Shown: piece after piece, positions 1 through 7,997 of the stretch
Layout: the number at the start of each line of letters is the position of its first letter
Numbering within the stretch: the first letter of the stretch is position 1
Assembly (NCBI GenBank): GCA_016716405.1
Contig: JADJWK010000002.1
Coordinates: forward strand, 806,001-870,000
Length of the DNA: 64,000 bases
From: Candidatus Melainabacteria bacterium
Lineage (GTDB): Bacteria > Cyanobacteriota > Vampirovibrionia > Obscuribacterales > Obscuribacteraceae
Direction: 5' to 3'
The notes under the pieces: generated by a model
Database searches by the model: none
Told to the model about the DNA's origin: nothing
Seen by the model: only the letters and a program-made list of their open reading frames with translations
Position numbers and translations under genes: made by a program

Positions 1-79
1 GGGCGTCCCTGCCGAACTCTCGGACAGCCTCGATGCGGCGCTGCTCTCCGCTTGATCTCAGTCTTTCTAGTGCGAGCAT
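1..79 (-). CDS. Start of an unidentified gene downstream of trpG (cut by window edge)
   Basis: An ATG at 79-77 overlaps the last codons of trpG in another frame and opens a reading frame that runs off the window. The first residues read MLALERLRSSGEQRRIEAVR. The overlap suggests translational coupling to trpG and membership of the trp operon. Too little is visible to name the product; a trp biosynthetic enzyme would be the contextual guess only. Confidence 0.45.
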   Translation of the reverse strand, partial: MLALERLRSSGEQRRIEAVREFGRDA

Positions 80-663
80 AATTGAGTGAAGTTCCTCATG
101 ATGTAGGCGCCGCCGGGGGTTCCGATAGACTCGGGGTGGAATTGCAGTCCGAAAAGGGGGCTCTCTCTGTGCTCTATGGCCATGACCGTGCCGGCCCCTG
201 CTTCTCTGGCGATTATTCGCAGGCATGCGGGCAGGTCTTCCTCGCTCACCACCAGGGAGTGATAGCGCATGGCCTCGAAGCTTTCGGGGATGTCCCGGAA
301 AAGCAGGGAGTCCCGGCTGTGGTCCAGGCGGCTCGATTTGCCGTGGACTATTGTGCCTGCTTTCACCACCGAGCCGCCAAGGTAGTGCGCGATCCCCTGA
401 TGTCCCAGGCAGATCCCGAGGATCGGGCAATCGAGCTCCCGGTGTCTCTCGATGATCTCGCGGTTGATCCCGAAATCCCGAGGATTGGCGGGGTGCCCGG
501 GACCGGGCGAGATTATGATTCCGTGGGGTCTTTTCGCCCTTATCTGGTCGAAAGCAATCTGATCGTTTTTGAAGGTGACCACTGGCAGGCGGGTCAGGGC
601 GCGCACTTGCTGGACCAGATTGAATGTGAATGAGTCATAATTGTCTATGATCAGAATCGGCAT
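67..663 (-). CDS. trpG: Anthranilate synthase component II (glutamine amidotransferase)
   Basis: Class I glutamine amidotransferase of 198 aa that supplies ammonia from glutamine to the chorismate-binding subunit. Visible motifs are the N-terminal IDNYDSFTFNL, the oxyanion region ISPGPG near residue 52, the nucleophile motif GICLGHQ with Cys near 85, and the catalytic HPES near residue 175. Its ATG lies inside the 3' end of trpE (13-bp overlap), so the two subunits are translationally coupled. The same fold serves PabA in folate synthesis, but the Trp-rich leader upstream of trpE argues for tryptophan synthesis; dual use is possible. Confidence 0.93.
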   Translation of the reverse strand: MPILIIDNYDSFTFNLVQQVRALTRLPVVTFKNDQIAFDQIRAKRPHGIIISPGPGHPANPRDFGINREIIERHRELDCPILGICLGHQGIAHYLGGSVVKAGTIVHGKSSRLDHSRDSLLFRDIPESFEAMRYHSLVVSEEDLPACLRIIAREAGAGTVMAIEHRESPLFGLQFHPESIGTPGGAYIMRNFTQLCSH

Positions 664-1934
664 GATGCTCTCCTCAGAGGTTCGATGATTGCCCGGGCCT
701 TGTTCAGAGTCTCGGCGTATTCGTGCTCGGCGATCGAGTCGTGCACTATCCCGGCTCCGGCATTTATATGGGCGCGATTGTCTTTGATAAGGGCCGAGCG
801 AATGGCGATGGCGAAGTCGGCGTCTCCGCCGAGCTCGAAAAATCCGACTCCGCCTGAATAGATGCCTCTCTGCTCGCTTTCGAGAAGGGCGAGGATTTCC
901 ATGGCACGCTTCTTGGGCGCACCGGAAACGGTGCCTCTCGGGAAGCAGGATTTGATCGCATCATGGGCGGTTACATGCTCTTCCAGCTCTCCTTCGATAC
1001 TGGTGGCCAGGTGCATGACATTGGGCAGTCTCATGACCCGGGCCAGCTCCCCGACTTGCACCGAGCCGGCTACGCTCACGGCACCGACATCATTGCGCCC
1101 CAGATCCACCAGCATCATATGCTCGGCGCGCTCTTTGGGGCAGCTCAAGAGATTCCTTTCCCGCCGCCTGTCCTCGTCCTCGCAGCGTCCCCGGGGTCTG
1201 GTGCCGGCCAGGGCTTTCAGGGCCAGTCGCCCTCCTCGCACAGTCGCCAGGGTCTCCGGGGAGGCGCCCAGATACTCGAAGCCTGGCATACGAAGGTAAT
1301 AGTTGTAAGCCGCTCCCGATTCCCGGCGCAGCAGCCTGTAGGCGGCAAGGGCACTGGTCTGGAAAGGCATGGTGAAGCGCTGGCTCAAGACGATCTGGAA
1401 AGCCTCGCCGCTTTCGATGAGGGCTTTCGCTTCCTGCACCCGGCGCAGGAACTCGGCTTTCTCCATGACCGGAGTGGGCGCCGGGGCCGAGCGGAGATCT
1501 CCTGAGAGGCTCTCCGGAGCAGGCACCTGCGTCTCGAGAGCTTTCCTTATCTCTTGCTCGAGGGCTTGATCGCCGGCAACAAGGGTCAGTTCGCCGCTTT
1601 TCCTGTCCACCCGGATTGCTTGCGATACGGCGAAGAATGCTGCATCGGGAAGAGAAAGTGGATTCTCTTTCTGCTTGATTATGCCGGCGGTGCCGGCTGT
1701 CAGTCCGTATCCCAGAAAGCCGGCGAGGAGCTCTGTTTCGTTTCTTTGTTGATATTCCCTGAGAGAGGCGAAAGGGCAGTCTCCGTTTGCGCCTTCTATA
1801 GATTCGAAAGCGATGATTTCGCTGGCTCGAAGAACCAGCAGGGAGTAGCTCTCTTCTCTCTCGAATACCATAATCGGCTCGAAGTGGGATAGGATGCGGT
1901 CGATGCATTCGTCCAGTTTGTTCTTGATGTTCAT
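651..1934 (-). CDS. trpE: Anthranilate synthase component I
   Basis: Chorismate-binding enzyme of about 427 aa that forms anthranilate with TrpG, the first committed step of tryptophan synthesis. The C-terminal chorismate-binding domain shows GASPE, ALAGTRPRG, LVDLGRNDVG, GTVSGAPKKRAMEI and YSGGVGFF. The frame stays open to 2006, but that codon lies inside the attenuator terminator (2001-2035), so the ATG at 1934 (MNIKNKLDE) is the likely start; no strong ribosome binding site is visible. PabB is the alternative family assignment; the leader peptide with four Trp codons favours TrpE. Confidence 0.9.
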   Translation of the reverse strand: MNIKNKLDECIDRILSHFEPIMVFEREESYSLLVLRASEIIAFESIEGANGDCPFASLREYQQRNETELLAGFLGYGLTAGTAGIIKQKENPLSLPDAAFFAVSQAIRVDRKSGELTLVAGDQALEQEIRKALETQVPAPESLSGDLRSAPAPTPVMEKAEFLRRVQEAKALIESGEAFQIVLSQRFTMPFQTSALAAYRLLRRESGAAYNYYLRMPGFEYLGASPETLATVRGGRLALKALAGTRPRGRCEDEDRRRERNLLSCPKERAEHMMLVDLGRNDVGAVSVAGSVQVGELARVMRLPNVMHLATSIEGELEEHVTAHDAIKSCFPRGTVSGAPKKRAMEILALLESEQRGIYSGGVGFFELGGDADFAIAIRSALIKDNRAHINAGAGIVHDSIAEHEYAETLNKARAIIEPLRRASCRF

Positions 1935-2000
1935 ATGCTCTGGTATCGGTGGTAGTGCACAGCGAAGCGCCGCTGCCCATGCGCGGTCTGCTTGTCTGGA

Positions 2001-2035
2001 AAACAAAAAGCAGGCTCCTTGTTCCGGGCCTGCTT
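2001..2035 (-). terminator. Intrinsic terminator of the trp attenuator
   Basis: Read on the minus strand, AAGCAGGC (2035-2028) pairs with GCCTGCTT (2015-2008), followed by a T-rich run ending at 2001. It lies between the Trp-rich leader ORF and trpE. The 5' arm overlaps GCCCGG (2029-2024), which is complementary to CCGGGC in the leader ORF (2097-2092), so a competing antiterminator pairing is possible. That matches the logic of ribosome-mediated trp attenuation. Confidence 0.75.
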
Positions 2036-2070
2036 CATTTGCTCAGTATGGTGGATGGAATTCTATGGAA

Positions 2071-2169
2071 TCACCAGCACCAGCGCGGCTTGCCCGGTAT
2101 GTCGAAGACCCGCCAGGTCCGCCAGGTGGATGCCGTTTCGTTTGCTCTTGCTATGCGTGCGTGACTCAT
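2071..2169 (-). CDS. trpL: Trp operon leader peptide (32 aa, four Trp)
   Basis: A short minus-strand ORF from ATG at 2169 to TGA at 2071. It encodes 32 residues with Trp at positions 16, 19, 30 and 32, ending RWCW-stop. It lies directly upstream of an intrinsic terminator and trpE. Four Trp in 32 residues is far above chance and is the signature of a leader whose translation senses charged tRNA-Trp. Stalling at W16/W19 would leave CCGGGC (2097-2092) free to pair with the 5' arm of the terminator. The sequence begins MSHARIARANETASTW. Confidence 0.78.
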   Translation of the reverse strand: MSHARIARANETASTWRTWRVFDIPGKPRWCW

Positions 2170-2177
2170 GACGCTAA

Positions 2178-2205
2178 ATGGTATCAGCTGACCGGGCAAA
2201 TGCAA
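2178..2205 (-). promoter_or_regulatory. Candidate trp operon promoter
   Basis: On the minus strand TTGCAT (2205-2200) and TACCAT (2183-2178) are separated by 16 bp, a fair sigma-70-type match. The predicted start of transcription falls within a few bases of the leader ATG at 2169, so the leader mRNA could be almost leaderless. Based only on hexamer resemblance and position. Confidence 0.4.
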
Positions 2206-2241
2206 GCGTTTTCTCTTTCAGGTTAAGTCAGGTAAACAAAC

Positions 2242-4260
2242 TCAGAGAAGACCCTGGGATTTCGCCATCTTCTCCATCTCCAGGACTTTCAGGGTCATGC
2301 CTGCGACGTCCGGGGCGGTGCCCTGCTCGGCGGCTTTGATGTAAGCCACATACTCGGCTGTCTCTTTGACCGAGATTCCCATCATGAGCTGATCGAGAAT
2401 TTCTCTCTGGGTCGGATCGAGCTTGTCGCTTTGACGGAGATCTTGCTTGGCTCTCTCTCGTCCGTAGTCGACCTCCGGCAATACGGGCTCTTCGCTTGGT
2501 CTATTCCTAGCGGCGAAAGGATCGGTCTCGGCTTCGAACTCTTCGCGACCGTAGTTATAGTCGGTGAGAAACTGTCTGTGACCGGGCTCGCCTACGGTGG
2601 TGTAGTCGATGGTGACCAGCTCTCCTGTTCTCCTGCTGATACCGATCTGGCTGTTGGGATTGCTTCCGGGATCCTCGAAAGAAAGTCCGGCCCTCTCGAG
2701 CTCGGCGAAGTATCGATCGAGGGCTTCTTTCTCATAGCTGGGTCTCATTTCAACCAGCTCCTGGAAATAGAGAGTAGAGCCGTCTTCCATTTCGCGAACT
2801 TTGCCCAGAACCTCGGCGTCCCGGGCTCGTTTGCCGAAATTGAAATCCCAGCCGCCTTCCGGGATTACCACCTTGAGGGCGGCGCCGTGCGGAAACTCCT
2901 TGCCGGGGAGGACCTCCAGAACCACCTGGGCATCGTTTCCGAAACCGATGGCTTCCGGCTTGACCTTCACATTCCTGAGCTTCGGGTTACTGCGCACATA
3001 TTCGGCAGCTTCGCTCTGACCGTATTTCTCCAGGGCGTCCGAGGCTTTGATGGGCTGCTCGGCTCCCCGCTCGCGAGGCTCTTGTCTCTCGGTGCGTCTT
3101 TCTACCTGTCTTTCGGTGCCTCTGCCGTTCTGACCGCGCATCTCCATTTTGACGACGTCGCCCAGAGTGTTGCCGGTTCCGCTCATGCGGACGCCCCGGG
3201 CGCCAGCCATGGCATATGCCGGTTGCAGACCATCCCCCATAGGATTGATGGACTCGGCCAGCTCATCGACTCGCGATGCCAGGTCTCTGCCTTTTTCAGC
3301 CACGACATCAATGAGCGGTTTCGGTTTGGGACCCTTGCCGACGAGGTCGGAAAGGGGTGCTTTGCCACTGGCGATCTTCTCCACCAGAGCCTGTTTGCTG
3401 CCTGGTATCAAATGGGCCGCTCCGGCGGCGGTGCCGATGAAGGCGAAGCCATATGCTGTCTCGCCGATGTCCCTCAGTGTCGGAGCTCGATTCTCCAGAA
3501 TGAGCGGATTGGCGATGCCGCTTCCGATTCCCGCCGGAATCGCCGAGAGACCGCCGGCGGCTACCTGATTGGTGAGCACCGCGCGAGTCAGGGAGCCTTC
3601 CGCCAGGGAACGCCCGATAGTGTTGATGCCGATGGTTCCGGCGGTGATGCCGCCGAAGGCTATGGCTCCCGAGGCTCCGTGCTTGAGCTTCTGGGTGATG
3701 AAATCACCGTCGCCGCTGACCGGAGTGAAGCCTGTCTCGTAGAGAAATCCGGTGAGCGCCCCTTCGGTGACTGCCAGACCACGATAGGTGTTGAGCATGG
3801 AAGCGCTGGTGACCGAAGCTGCCTCCATGGAGAGACCGGTATGCATCATCAAGCCCCGGGCTCCTTTTCTGGCCACGAGAATCCAGGGGAGCATGCCGGC
3901 GACATTGCCGACCTGTTGTGCGTGCCAGTCCGCTGACATGAATGGCGCAGGCTCTGGCTCTTCGATTAGCTGGACCTTTGGCAGAAGGTTGGTGTGCAGA
4001 CCCTCGTCCACGAATTGAGTGAAAGCGCTGATTGGCTTCTGGATAAAGGTATGGAGCCCTGACTGCAGAGCTTCACCTACCAGGCCCCTTTTCTCGGGCT
4101 CGGTCTTTTCTGGTAAGGCCGGATCGATGGCTTTGGGCTGCGGGGTTTCCGCGAGTGCAAGTAACGGGTTCATGAGAAACTTCTGGATTGCCTGAGGGAG
4201 TGAAGATCGGACTTCGATTTCGCCTGGAGGTCCGCTCTCTATGTCCCGATAATGCCTCAA
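2242..4260 (-). CDS. Large unknown protein with hydrophobic Gly/Ala-rich middle and kinase-like C-terminus
   Basis: A 672-aa protein of no recognised family. Residues about 120-290 are rich in Gly, Ala and hydrophobic residues and look membrane-associated. Residues about 360-400 are a low-complexity Arg/Glu linker (RQVERRTERQEPRERG). The C-terminal third resembles a divergent kinase or phosphotransferase fold: AALKVVIPEG (possible ATP Lys), FQELVEM (hinge-like), then FEDPGSNPNSQIGI followed by TIDY, which mimics the D-x4-N catalytic loop and the DFG position. The function is unknown and the kinase resemblance is my inference. It ends just upstream of the trp promoter region. Confidence 0.6.
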   Translation of the reverse strand: MRHYRDIESGPPGEIEVRSSLPQAIQKFLMNPLLALAETPQPKAIDPALPEKTEPEKRGLVGEALQSGLHTFIQKPISAFTQFVDEGLHTNLLPKVQLIEEPEPAPFMSADWHAQQVGNVAGMLPWILVARKGARGLMMHTGLSMEAASVTSASMLNTYRGLAVTEGALTGFLYETGFTPVSGDGDFITQKLKHGASGAIAFGGITAGTIGINTIGRSLAEGSLTRAVLTNQVAAGGLSAIPAGIGSGIANPLILENRAPTLRDIGETAYGFAFIGTAAGAAHLIPGSKQALVEKIASGKAPLSDLVGKGPKPKPLIDVVAEKGRDLASRVDELAESINPMGDGLQPAYAMAGARGVRMSGTGNTLGDVVKMEMRGQNGRGTERQVERRTERQEPRERGAEQPIKASDALEKYGQSEAAEYVRSNPKLRNVKVKPEAIGFGNDAQVVLEVLPGKEFPHGAALKVVIPEGGWDFNFGKRARDAEVLGKVREMEDGSTLYFQELVEMRPSYEKEALDRYFAELERAGLSFEDPGSNPNSQIGISRRTGELVTIDYTTVGEPGHRQFLTDYNYGREEFEAETDPFAARNRPSEEPVLPEVDYGRERAKQDLRQSDKLDPTQREILDQLMMGISVKETAEYVAYIKAAEQGTAPDVAGMTLKVLEMEKMAKSQGLL

Positions 4261-4298
4261 CCCCGGCCATCTGTCATTGGGGGAAATACGAACGTTCT

Positions 4299-4712
4299 CT
4301 AGTTTCCCTCTTCCAGGCTGAAGGATTCTCGGCTGAATGGGCGTGAAACCCCGGCGCTGACGCCTTTCTCGACACCTTTGATGGTCCCCATGATCATACC
4401 GCTCACGAGCCCGTAAGGCACGGCTACCATGGTGGACATGACCTTGCTGGTGAGATCGCTCTCGCCTCCGGACATATCGCTATCCAGCACCCTCTGCATG
4501 GTGATGGTTTGCTCTTTGATATCGTGACCGATTCGTACCGGTACTCCGACGGTGATCCCGGCGATTGCGCCGGCGGCCGCTCTGGGCATTGCCACGGCTC
4601 GCTCGAAATAAGTGACTTTCTTGTCTTTCGAGTAGGGATTGGCCATGACGGCAGGCGCCAGGCAAAGAAGGATCGCCCCCAGGAGAAGGGCTCCGGATGC
4701 CCGGCCGATCAT
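4299..4712 (-). CDS. Small exported/membrane protein of unknown function
   Basis: A 137-aa protein with a typical signal peptide (hydrophobic ALLLGAILLCLAP, cleavage likely after VMA). It also has two Gly/Ala-rich hydrophobic stretches (about residues 45-60 and 95-112) separated by a polar loop. Its ATG overlaps the stop codon of the upstream decarboxylase gene (ATGA at 4712-4709), implying translational coupling. No family recognised; likely an envelope protein. Confidence 0.65.
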   Translation of the reverse strand: MIGRASGALLLGAILLCLAPAVMANPYSKDKKVTYFERAVAMPRAAAGAIAGITVGVPVRIGHDIKEQTITMQRVLDSDMSGGESDLTSKVMSTMVAVPYGLVSGMIMGTIKGVEKGVSAGVSRPFSRESFSLEEGN

Positions 4713-6355
4713 GAGATTGCCGCCCGTACTTTGGCGCCGAAGTGGTCGGTGAGACGCTTGAGGGTGGGCGAGATGTCGTTTTTCTCGATCACGGCGTCGA
4801 TGAGATACATGGACTGGCTGTTGCCGGCTTCTTTCAGGGCTTTCTGGAACTCTTCCCTGGTGCGGGCACGCATACCCTTGCCGCCGACTGCTCTGGCTAT
4901 CTCGGCATAGTCCCAGGTGGGCAGGTCGTAATAGTCCCTCTCCTTGTCGATGAATTTGAGCATGGCATAGCTGGCATTGTTGAATACTATGATGATCGGG
5001 TTGATGCCCAGCTTGGCCGCGGTGCTCATCTCCATACCGGTCATCTGGAAACCGCCGTCGCCCACCAGGATGATCGGGCGGAGCTCCGGAGCGGCCATGG
5101 CGGCGCCGATGCCAGCCGGGACGCCGAAGCCCATACTCGAGTAATAGCCCGGGGCGATGAAGATATTGGTCTTCAGGCTCAGACCGGCATAGAGACAGTC
5201 GCCGACATCCGAGACGATGGCGAACTTGTCGCTCAACATGCCGTTGAGGTCTTCGATGATGCCGGCTACAGTGAGTTGTTTGGCATTCTCAGAAGCGCTC
5301 ACCAGCTCGTCTTCGATGGTGGGTATGGTGAAACGCAGAGTGGGCTTGACCTTGCTGGCAGCCTTCTCGATCAGGTCCTCCACCACGGCTTTGAGAGAAA
5401 CGCCATGGAAGGCGTGATAGCCGATATTGAGCTCGTGGGCGGTGGACTGGATGAGAATCTCGGTGGGCAGCTTGGCGGTATAGCCGGCGGTCTCCATCTC
5501 GGTGAGCACGGTGCCCAGGCAGAGGATGCAATCGGAGGTCTCGACATATTCTCTTACTTTCGGGTTGCCGAACTGTCCGAAATAATTGCCGATGAAATTG
5601 GGGTGGCTTTCCGGGAAGGAGGCCTTGCCCAGGATCGAGGTGACCACCGGGATATTGAGGGCCTGCGCCAGGCTGACTACCTTGTCCTGGAGCTTGAAGC
5701 GGCGCACCTCGGCGCCGGCGAAAAGCACCGGCTGTCTGGCTTTCTGCAGGCGATCGATGATCTCGGTGACTGCCTCGGCCACCGCCGGGGAATCGCCTTC
5801 CACCGATTGCGGTGCCCGCTCGCTTACCACCGGGATCTCGAAGTTGACCATGTCCCGGGGGATCTCGATATAGCCGGGACGCGATTGCTTGATGGTGGTG
5901 TCGAAAACCCGGTCGATCTCGGTCTGGGCAGTGAGAGGGTTCTCGAGGAGGGTCTGGGACTCGGTGACTTCCTTGAAGACGTTGTACTGGGTATCGAAAG
6001 TCTTGACGCAGTGGTGCAGGTGCGGTTTCTGGCTCCGGTAGCGGGTCTCGGGGGAGCCGCTTAGGACAATCACCGGGGACTCTTCGGCATAGGCCAGAGC
6101 GATGGGATTGATCATATTGAGACCGCCTGCCCCGTAGGTGGTGAGGGCGACACCCAGTCCCTTGAGGCGGGCATAGGCGTCGGCGGCGAAACCGATGGAC
6201 GGCTCGTGGGTCATGACTACGGTCTTGATTCCGATGCGCTCCTGGGCAGCATATAAAGGAAGGACGAAGTCGCCGGGGATACCGAACGTGCATTCGACGC
6301 CGGCTTTCTTGATCCGCTCGAAGAGGTAGTCAGCGAGTTTCTTGTTTGCCATCAT
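4709..6355 (-). CDS. Thiamine-diphosphate-dependent 2-keto acid decarboxylase (pyruvate/indolepyruvate decarboxylase-like)
   Basis: A 548-aa enzyme of the POX/PDC superfamily. The N-terminal PYR domain has GIPGDFVLP and the cofactor-activating Glu in THEPSIGFAADAYAR. LHHCVKTF near residue 110 carries the His-His pair typical of pyruvate, indolepyruvate and phenylpyruvate decarboxylases rather than acetolactate synthases. The C-terminal PP domain has GDGGFQMTGMEMS followed by FNNASY, the Mg-ThDP motif. It probably decarboxylates pyruvate or an aromatic 2-keto acid to the aldehyde; the substrate cannot be fixed from sequence. It is co-directional and coupled with the small exported protein downstream. 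Confidence 0.85.
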   Translation of the reverse strand: MMANKKLADYLFERIKKAGVECTFGIPGDFVLPLYAAQERIGIKTVVMTHEPSIGFAADAYARLKGLGVALTTYGAGGLNMINPIALAYAEESPVIVLSGSPETRYRSQKPHLHHCVKTFDTQYNVFKEVTESQTLLENPLTAQTEIDRVFDTTIKQSRPGYIEIPRDMVNFEIPVVSERAPQSVEGDSPAVAEAVTEIIDRLQKARQPVLFAGAEVRRFKLQDKVVSLAQALNIPVVTSILGKASFPESHPNFIGNYFGQFGNPKVREYVETSDCILCLGTVLTEMETAGYTAKLPTEILIQSTAHELNIGYHAFHGVSLKAVVEDLIEKAASKVKPTLRFTIPTIEDELVSASENAKQLTVAGIIEDLNGMLSDKFAIVSDVGDCLYAGLSLKTNIFIAPGYYSSMGFGVPAGIGAAMAAPELRPIILVGDGGFQMTGMEMSTAAKLGINPIIIVFNNASYAMLKFIDKERDYYDLPTWDYAEIARAVGGKGMRARTREEFQKALKEAGNSQSMYLIDAVIEKNDISPTLKRLTDHFGAKVRAAIS

Positions 6356-6448
6356 TTCACCAGATCGGGGTTCTAAGGGAACGTTTGAGTTGTACCTTTT
6401 TTTAGAGGGATCTTTCTATCCTTGAAAGATGTATTAAAGTATCGAGTA

Positions 6449-6964
6449 ATGGCTAAACGCAAAAAGAAACGCACCAGAGAAGAGTCCGGACCGATTGTGG
6501 CCAGACCGGTGGATTACGATCGACCCCGGGTCTGGAAAATGTGGCTTCTGGGCAAGCTCTTCCGCTACAGCGGTTCTATGGTCCTGCTCCTGCTCAACCT
6601 CTCGATGGTGATGAGCCTGCGGGACCGGATGATGCAGGGTCTTGCCATGGACCCCGCCAAAGAGCTCTTTTTCTTCGCTTTCCTGGCTGTGGTGGATGTG
6701 ATGATCCTGATACCGCTTCTATTCGAGGCCAACAAAGTGGAGACGGACGGCGAGAGGATCCGCCTGCAAATGCTTTTCTTCCGCAGGACCCTTCGCTGGG
6801 AGCAGATAACCGCTTTCGAGCAGCCCCGCTTTCTCAAGTATGTCTTTCTCAAGACCAATAGATGTTTTTATTTGATTAATAAGTACAACCTGAAGCCCTT
6901 CGATGATCTTGCGGCTACTATCCAGGCCAAGACTGCCACCAAGACCATCGAGTCTGCTCCTTGA
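6449..6964 (+). CDS. Membrane protein with bacterial PH-like domain
   Basis: About 171 aa from the ATG at 6449 (MAKRKKKRTREE); a TTG at 6422 would add nine residues. After a basic N-terminus come two transmembrane helices (about residues 43-60 and 75-95). A beta-rich tail follows (NKVETDGERIRLQMLFFRR, then LRWEQITAFEQP) that resembles the bacterial PH (YdbT/YdbS-type) fold. Divergent from the decarboxylase operon. Function unknown. Confidence 0.65.
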   Translation: MAKRKKKRTREESGPIVARPVDYDRPRVWKMWLLGKLFRYSGSMVLLLLNLSMVMSLRDRMMQGLAMDPAKELFFFAFLAVVDVMILIPLLFEANKVETDGERIRLQMLFFRRTLRWEQITAFEQPRFLKYVFLKTNRCFYLINKYNLKPFDDLAATIQAKTATKTIESAP

Positions 6965-7015
6965 AGCCCGGGATTTTAATGTAAAATCGTCTTCTATATA
7001 ACCCGGAGATAGAAG

Positions 7016-7435
7016 ATGGCTACCGTTATGGCAAAGAAAAAGGTGAGAGTCTTAATTGGCAAACCCGGTCTCGATGGGCACGACAGAGGGGCGAAAGTGA
7101 TTGCCAGGGCCCTTCGCGACGCCGGAGTCGAGGTCGTATACACGGGTTTGCACCGCTCCCCCGAGGAGATTGTCGAGACAGCGATTCAAGAAGACGTGGA
7201 TGCCATCGGTCTGAGCATTCTCTCCGGAGCCCATATGACCCTGCTTCCCCGGGTGGTGGAGCTGCTCAAGAGCCAGGGCGTGGACGATATCCTGGTTTTC
7301 GGCGGCGGCGTCATCCCGGACGAGGACCGGGAGCACCTCCTCAAGCAGGGAATCGCCGAAATAATCGTGCCCGGGGGCGGCACCCAGAGAACAATCGATT
7401 TCTTGAAAGAGAAATTTCCCGATCGATTCAACTAG
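7016..7435 (+). CDS. Stand-alone cobalamin-binding protein (methylmalonyl-CoA mutase C-terminal type)
   Basis: A 139-aa Rossmann-like B12-binding domain. It has the DxHxxG motif (KPGLDGHDRGAKV) whose His replaces dimethylbenzimidazole on cobalt, the SxL motif (GLSILSGAH) and the GG motif (VFGGGVIP). This is the small subunit or C-terminal domain type of acyl-CoA mutases such as methylmalonyl-CoA or 2-hydroxyisobutyryl-CoA mutase. A GGAG ribosome binding site sits 6 bp before the ATG at 7016. No large catalytic subunit is in this window, so its partner must be encoded elsewhere. Confidence 0.88.
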   Translation: MATVMAKKKVRVLIGKPGLDGHDRGAKVIARALRDAGVEVVYTGLHRSPEEIVETAIQEDVDAIGLSILSGAHMTLLPRVVELLKSQGVDDILVFGGGVIPDEDREHLLKQGIAEIIVPGGGTQRTIDFLKEKFPDRFN

Positions 7436-7564
7436 GGATTTCCCCCCTCCAGGCAGAAAAAAAATGGTCCGGATTTGTTATTTTCACGGGGCTTTCTGGG
7501 AATAAAGCTCTTGAGGTGTACAAGGTTCTCAAGATTAGATTTCAGGTCCAACATTAAAAAAAAC

Positions 7565-7593
7565 TTGATTATCCTCTTGAAAGCCTCTATACT
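7565..7593 (+). promoter_or_regulatory. Sigma-70-type promoter upstream of the 65-aa gene
   Basis: TTGATT (7565-7570) and TATACT (7588-7593) are separated by exactly 17 bp. Predicted transcription starts near 7600, about 43 nt before the ATG at 7643. This supports the short 65-aa reading over the longer open frame that begins at 7475. Confidence 0.6.
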
Positions 7594-7642
7594 TCCGAAA
7601 TATTCTTCGATTTCGCCATCTTCACGAGGTCCCGCTCAATAC

Positions 7643-7840
7643 ATGGATATTGATAAGCTCTTAAAGGGATTCAAGAATCAGGAGCCGATTCCTGTCGAGC
7701 TCTGTGCCTGGAACGTCTTGAAAGAAGTCGTTCTCTCGCACCTCCCCAACAGGACTGAAGCCGTCAAATCAGCCACGTTCCTCTCCCAGCGTGTCATGGC
7801 TGACGCCGACGTTTACGACCGTCTCTATCAAGACGTCTAG
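7643..7840 (+). CDS. Small unknown protein (65 aa)
   Basis: From the ATG at 7643 it encodes a 65-aa soluble, mostly helical protein (MDIDKLLKGFKNQEPIPVEL at the start; ends VYDRLYQDV). The frame is open further upstream, but a good promoter at 7565-7593 makes the ATG at 7643 the likely start. An ACGAGG sequence lies 13 nt before it. No family recognised. It precedes a PemK/MazF-type toxin gene by 157 bp but has its own promoter, so an antitoxin role is not supported by context alone. Confidence 0.5.
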   Translation: MDIDKLLKGFKNQEPIPVELCAWNVLKEVVLSHLPNRTEAVKSATFLSQRVMADADVYDRLYQDV

Positions 7841-7937
7841 ATTCCTGTCTCGTTAATTTGTCCGGTAAGGGTTCTTCGGAGCCCTATTTGGGCATTTCGA
7901 TTTTGGCTGAAAATCTCTGCCGGACCGGACCGTACGT

Positions 7938-7946
7938 TGGTACAAT
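7938..7946 (+). promoter_or_regulatory. Extended -10 promoter for the PemK/MazF-like gene
   Basis: TGGTACAAT is an extended -10 element (TGn-TACAAT), with no convincing -35 hexamer. Transcription from about 7953 would give a 45-nt leader before the ATG at 7998. Confidence 0.45.
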
Positions 7947-7997
7947 TAATAGCGGCAGCTTCCTGCCTGTTTTGACTTACTAATAGTTGTCCACTGG

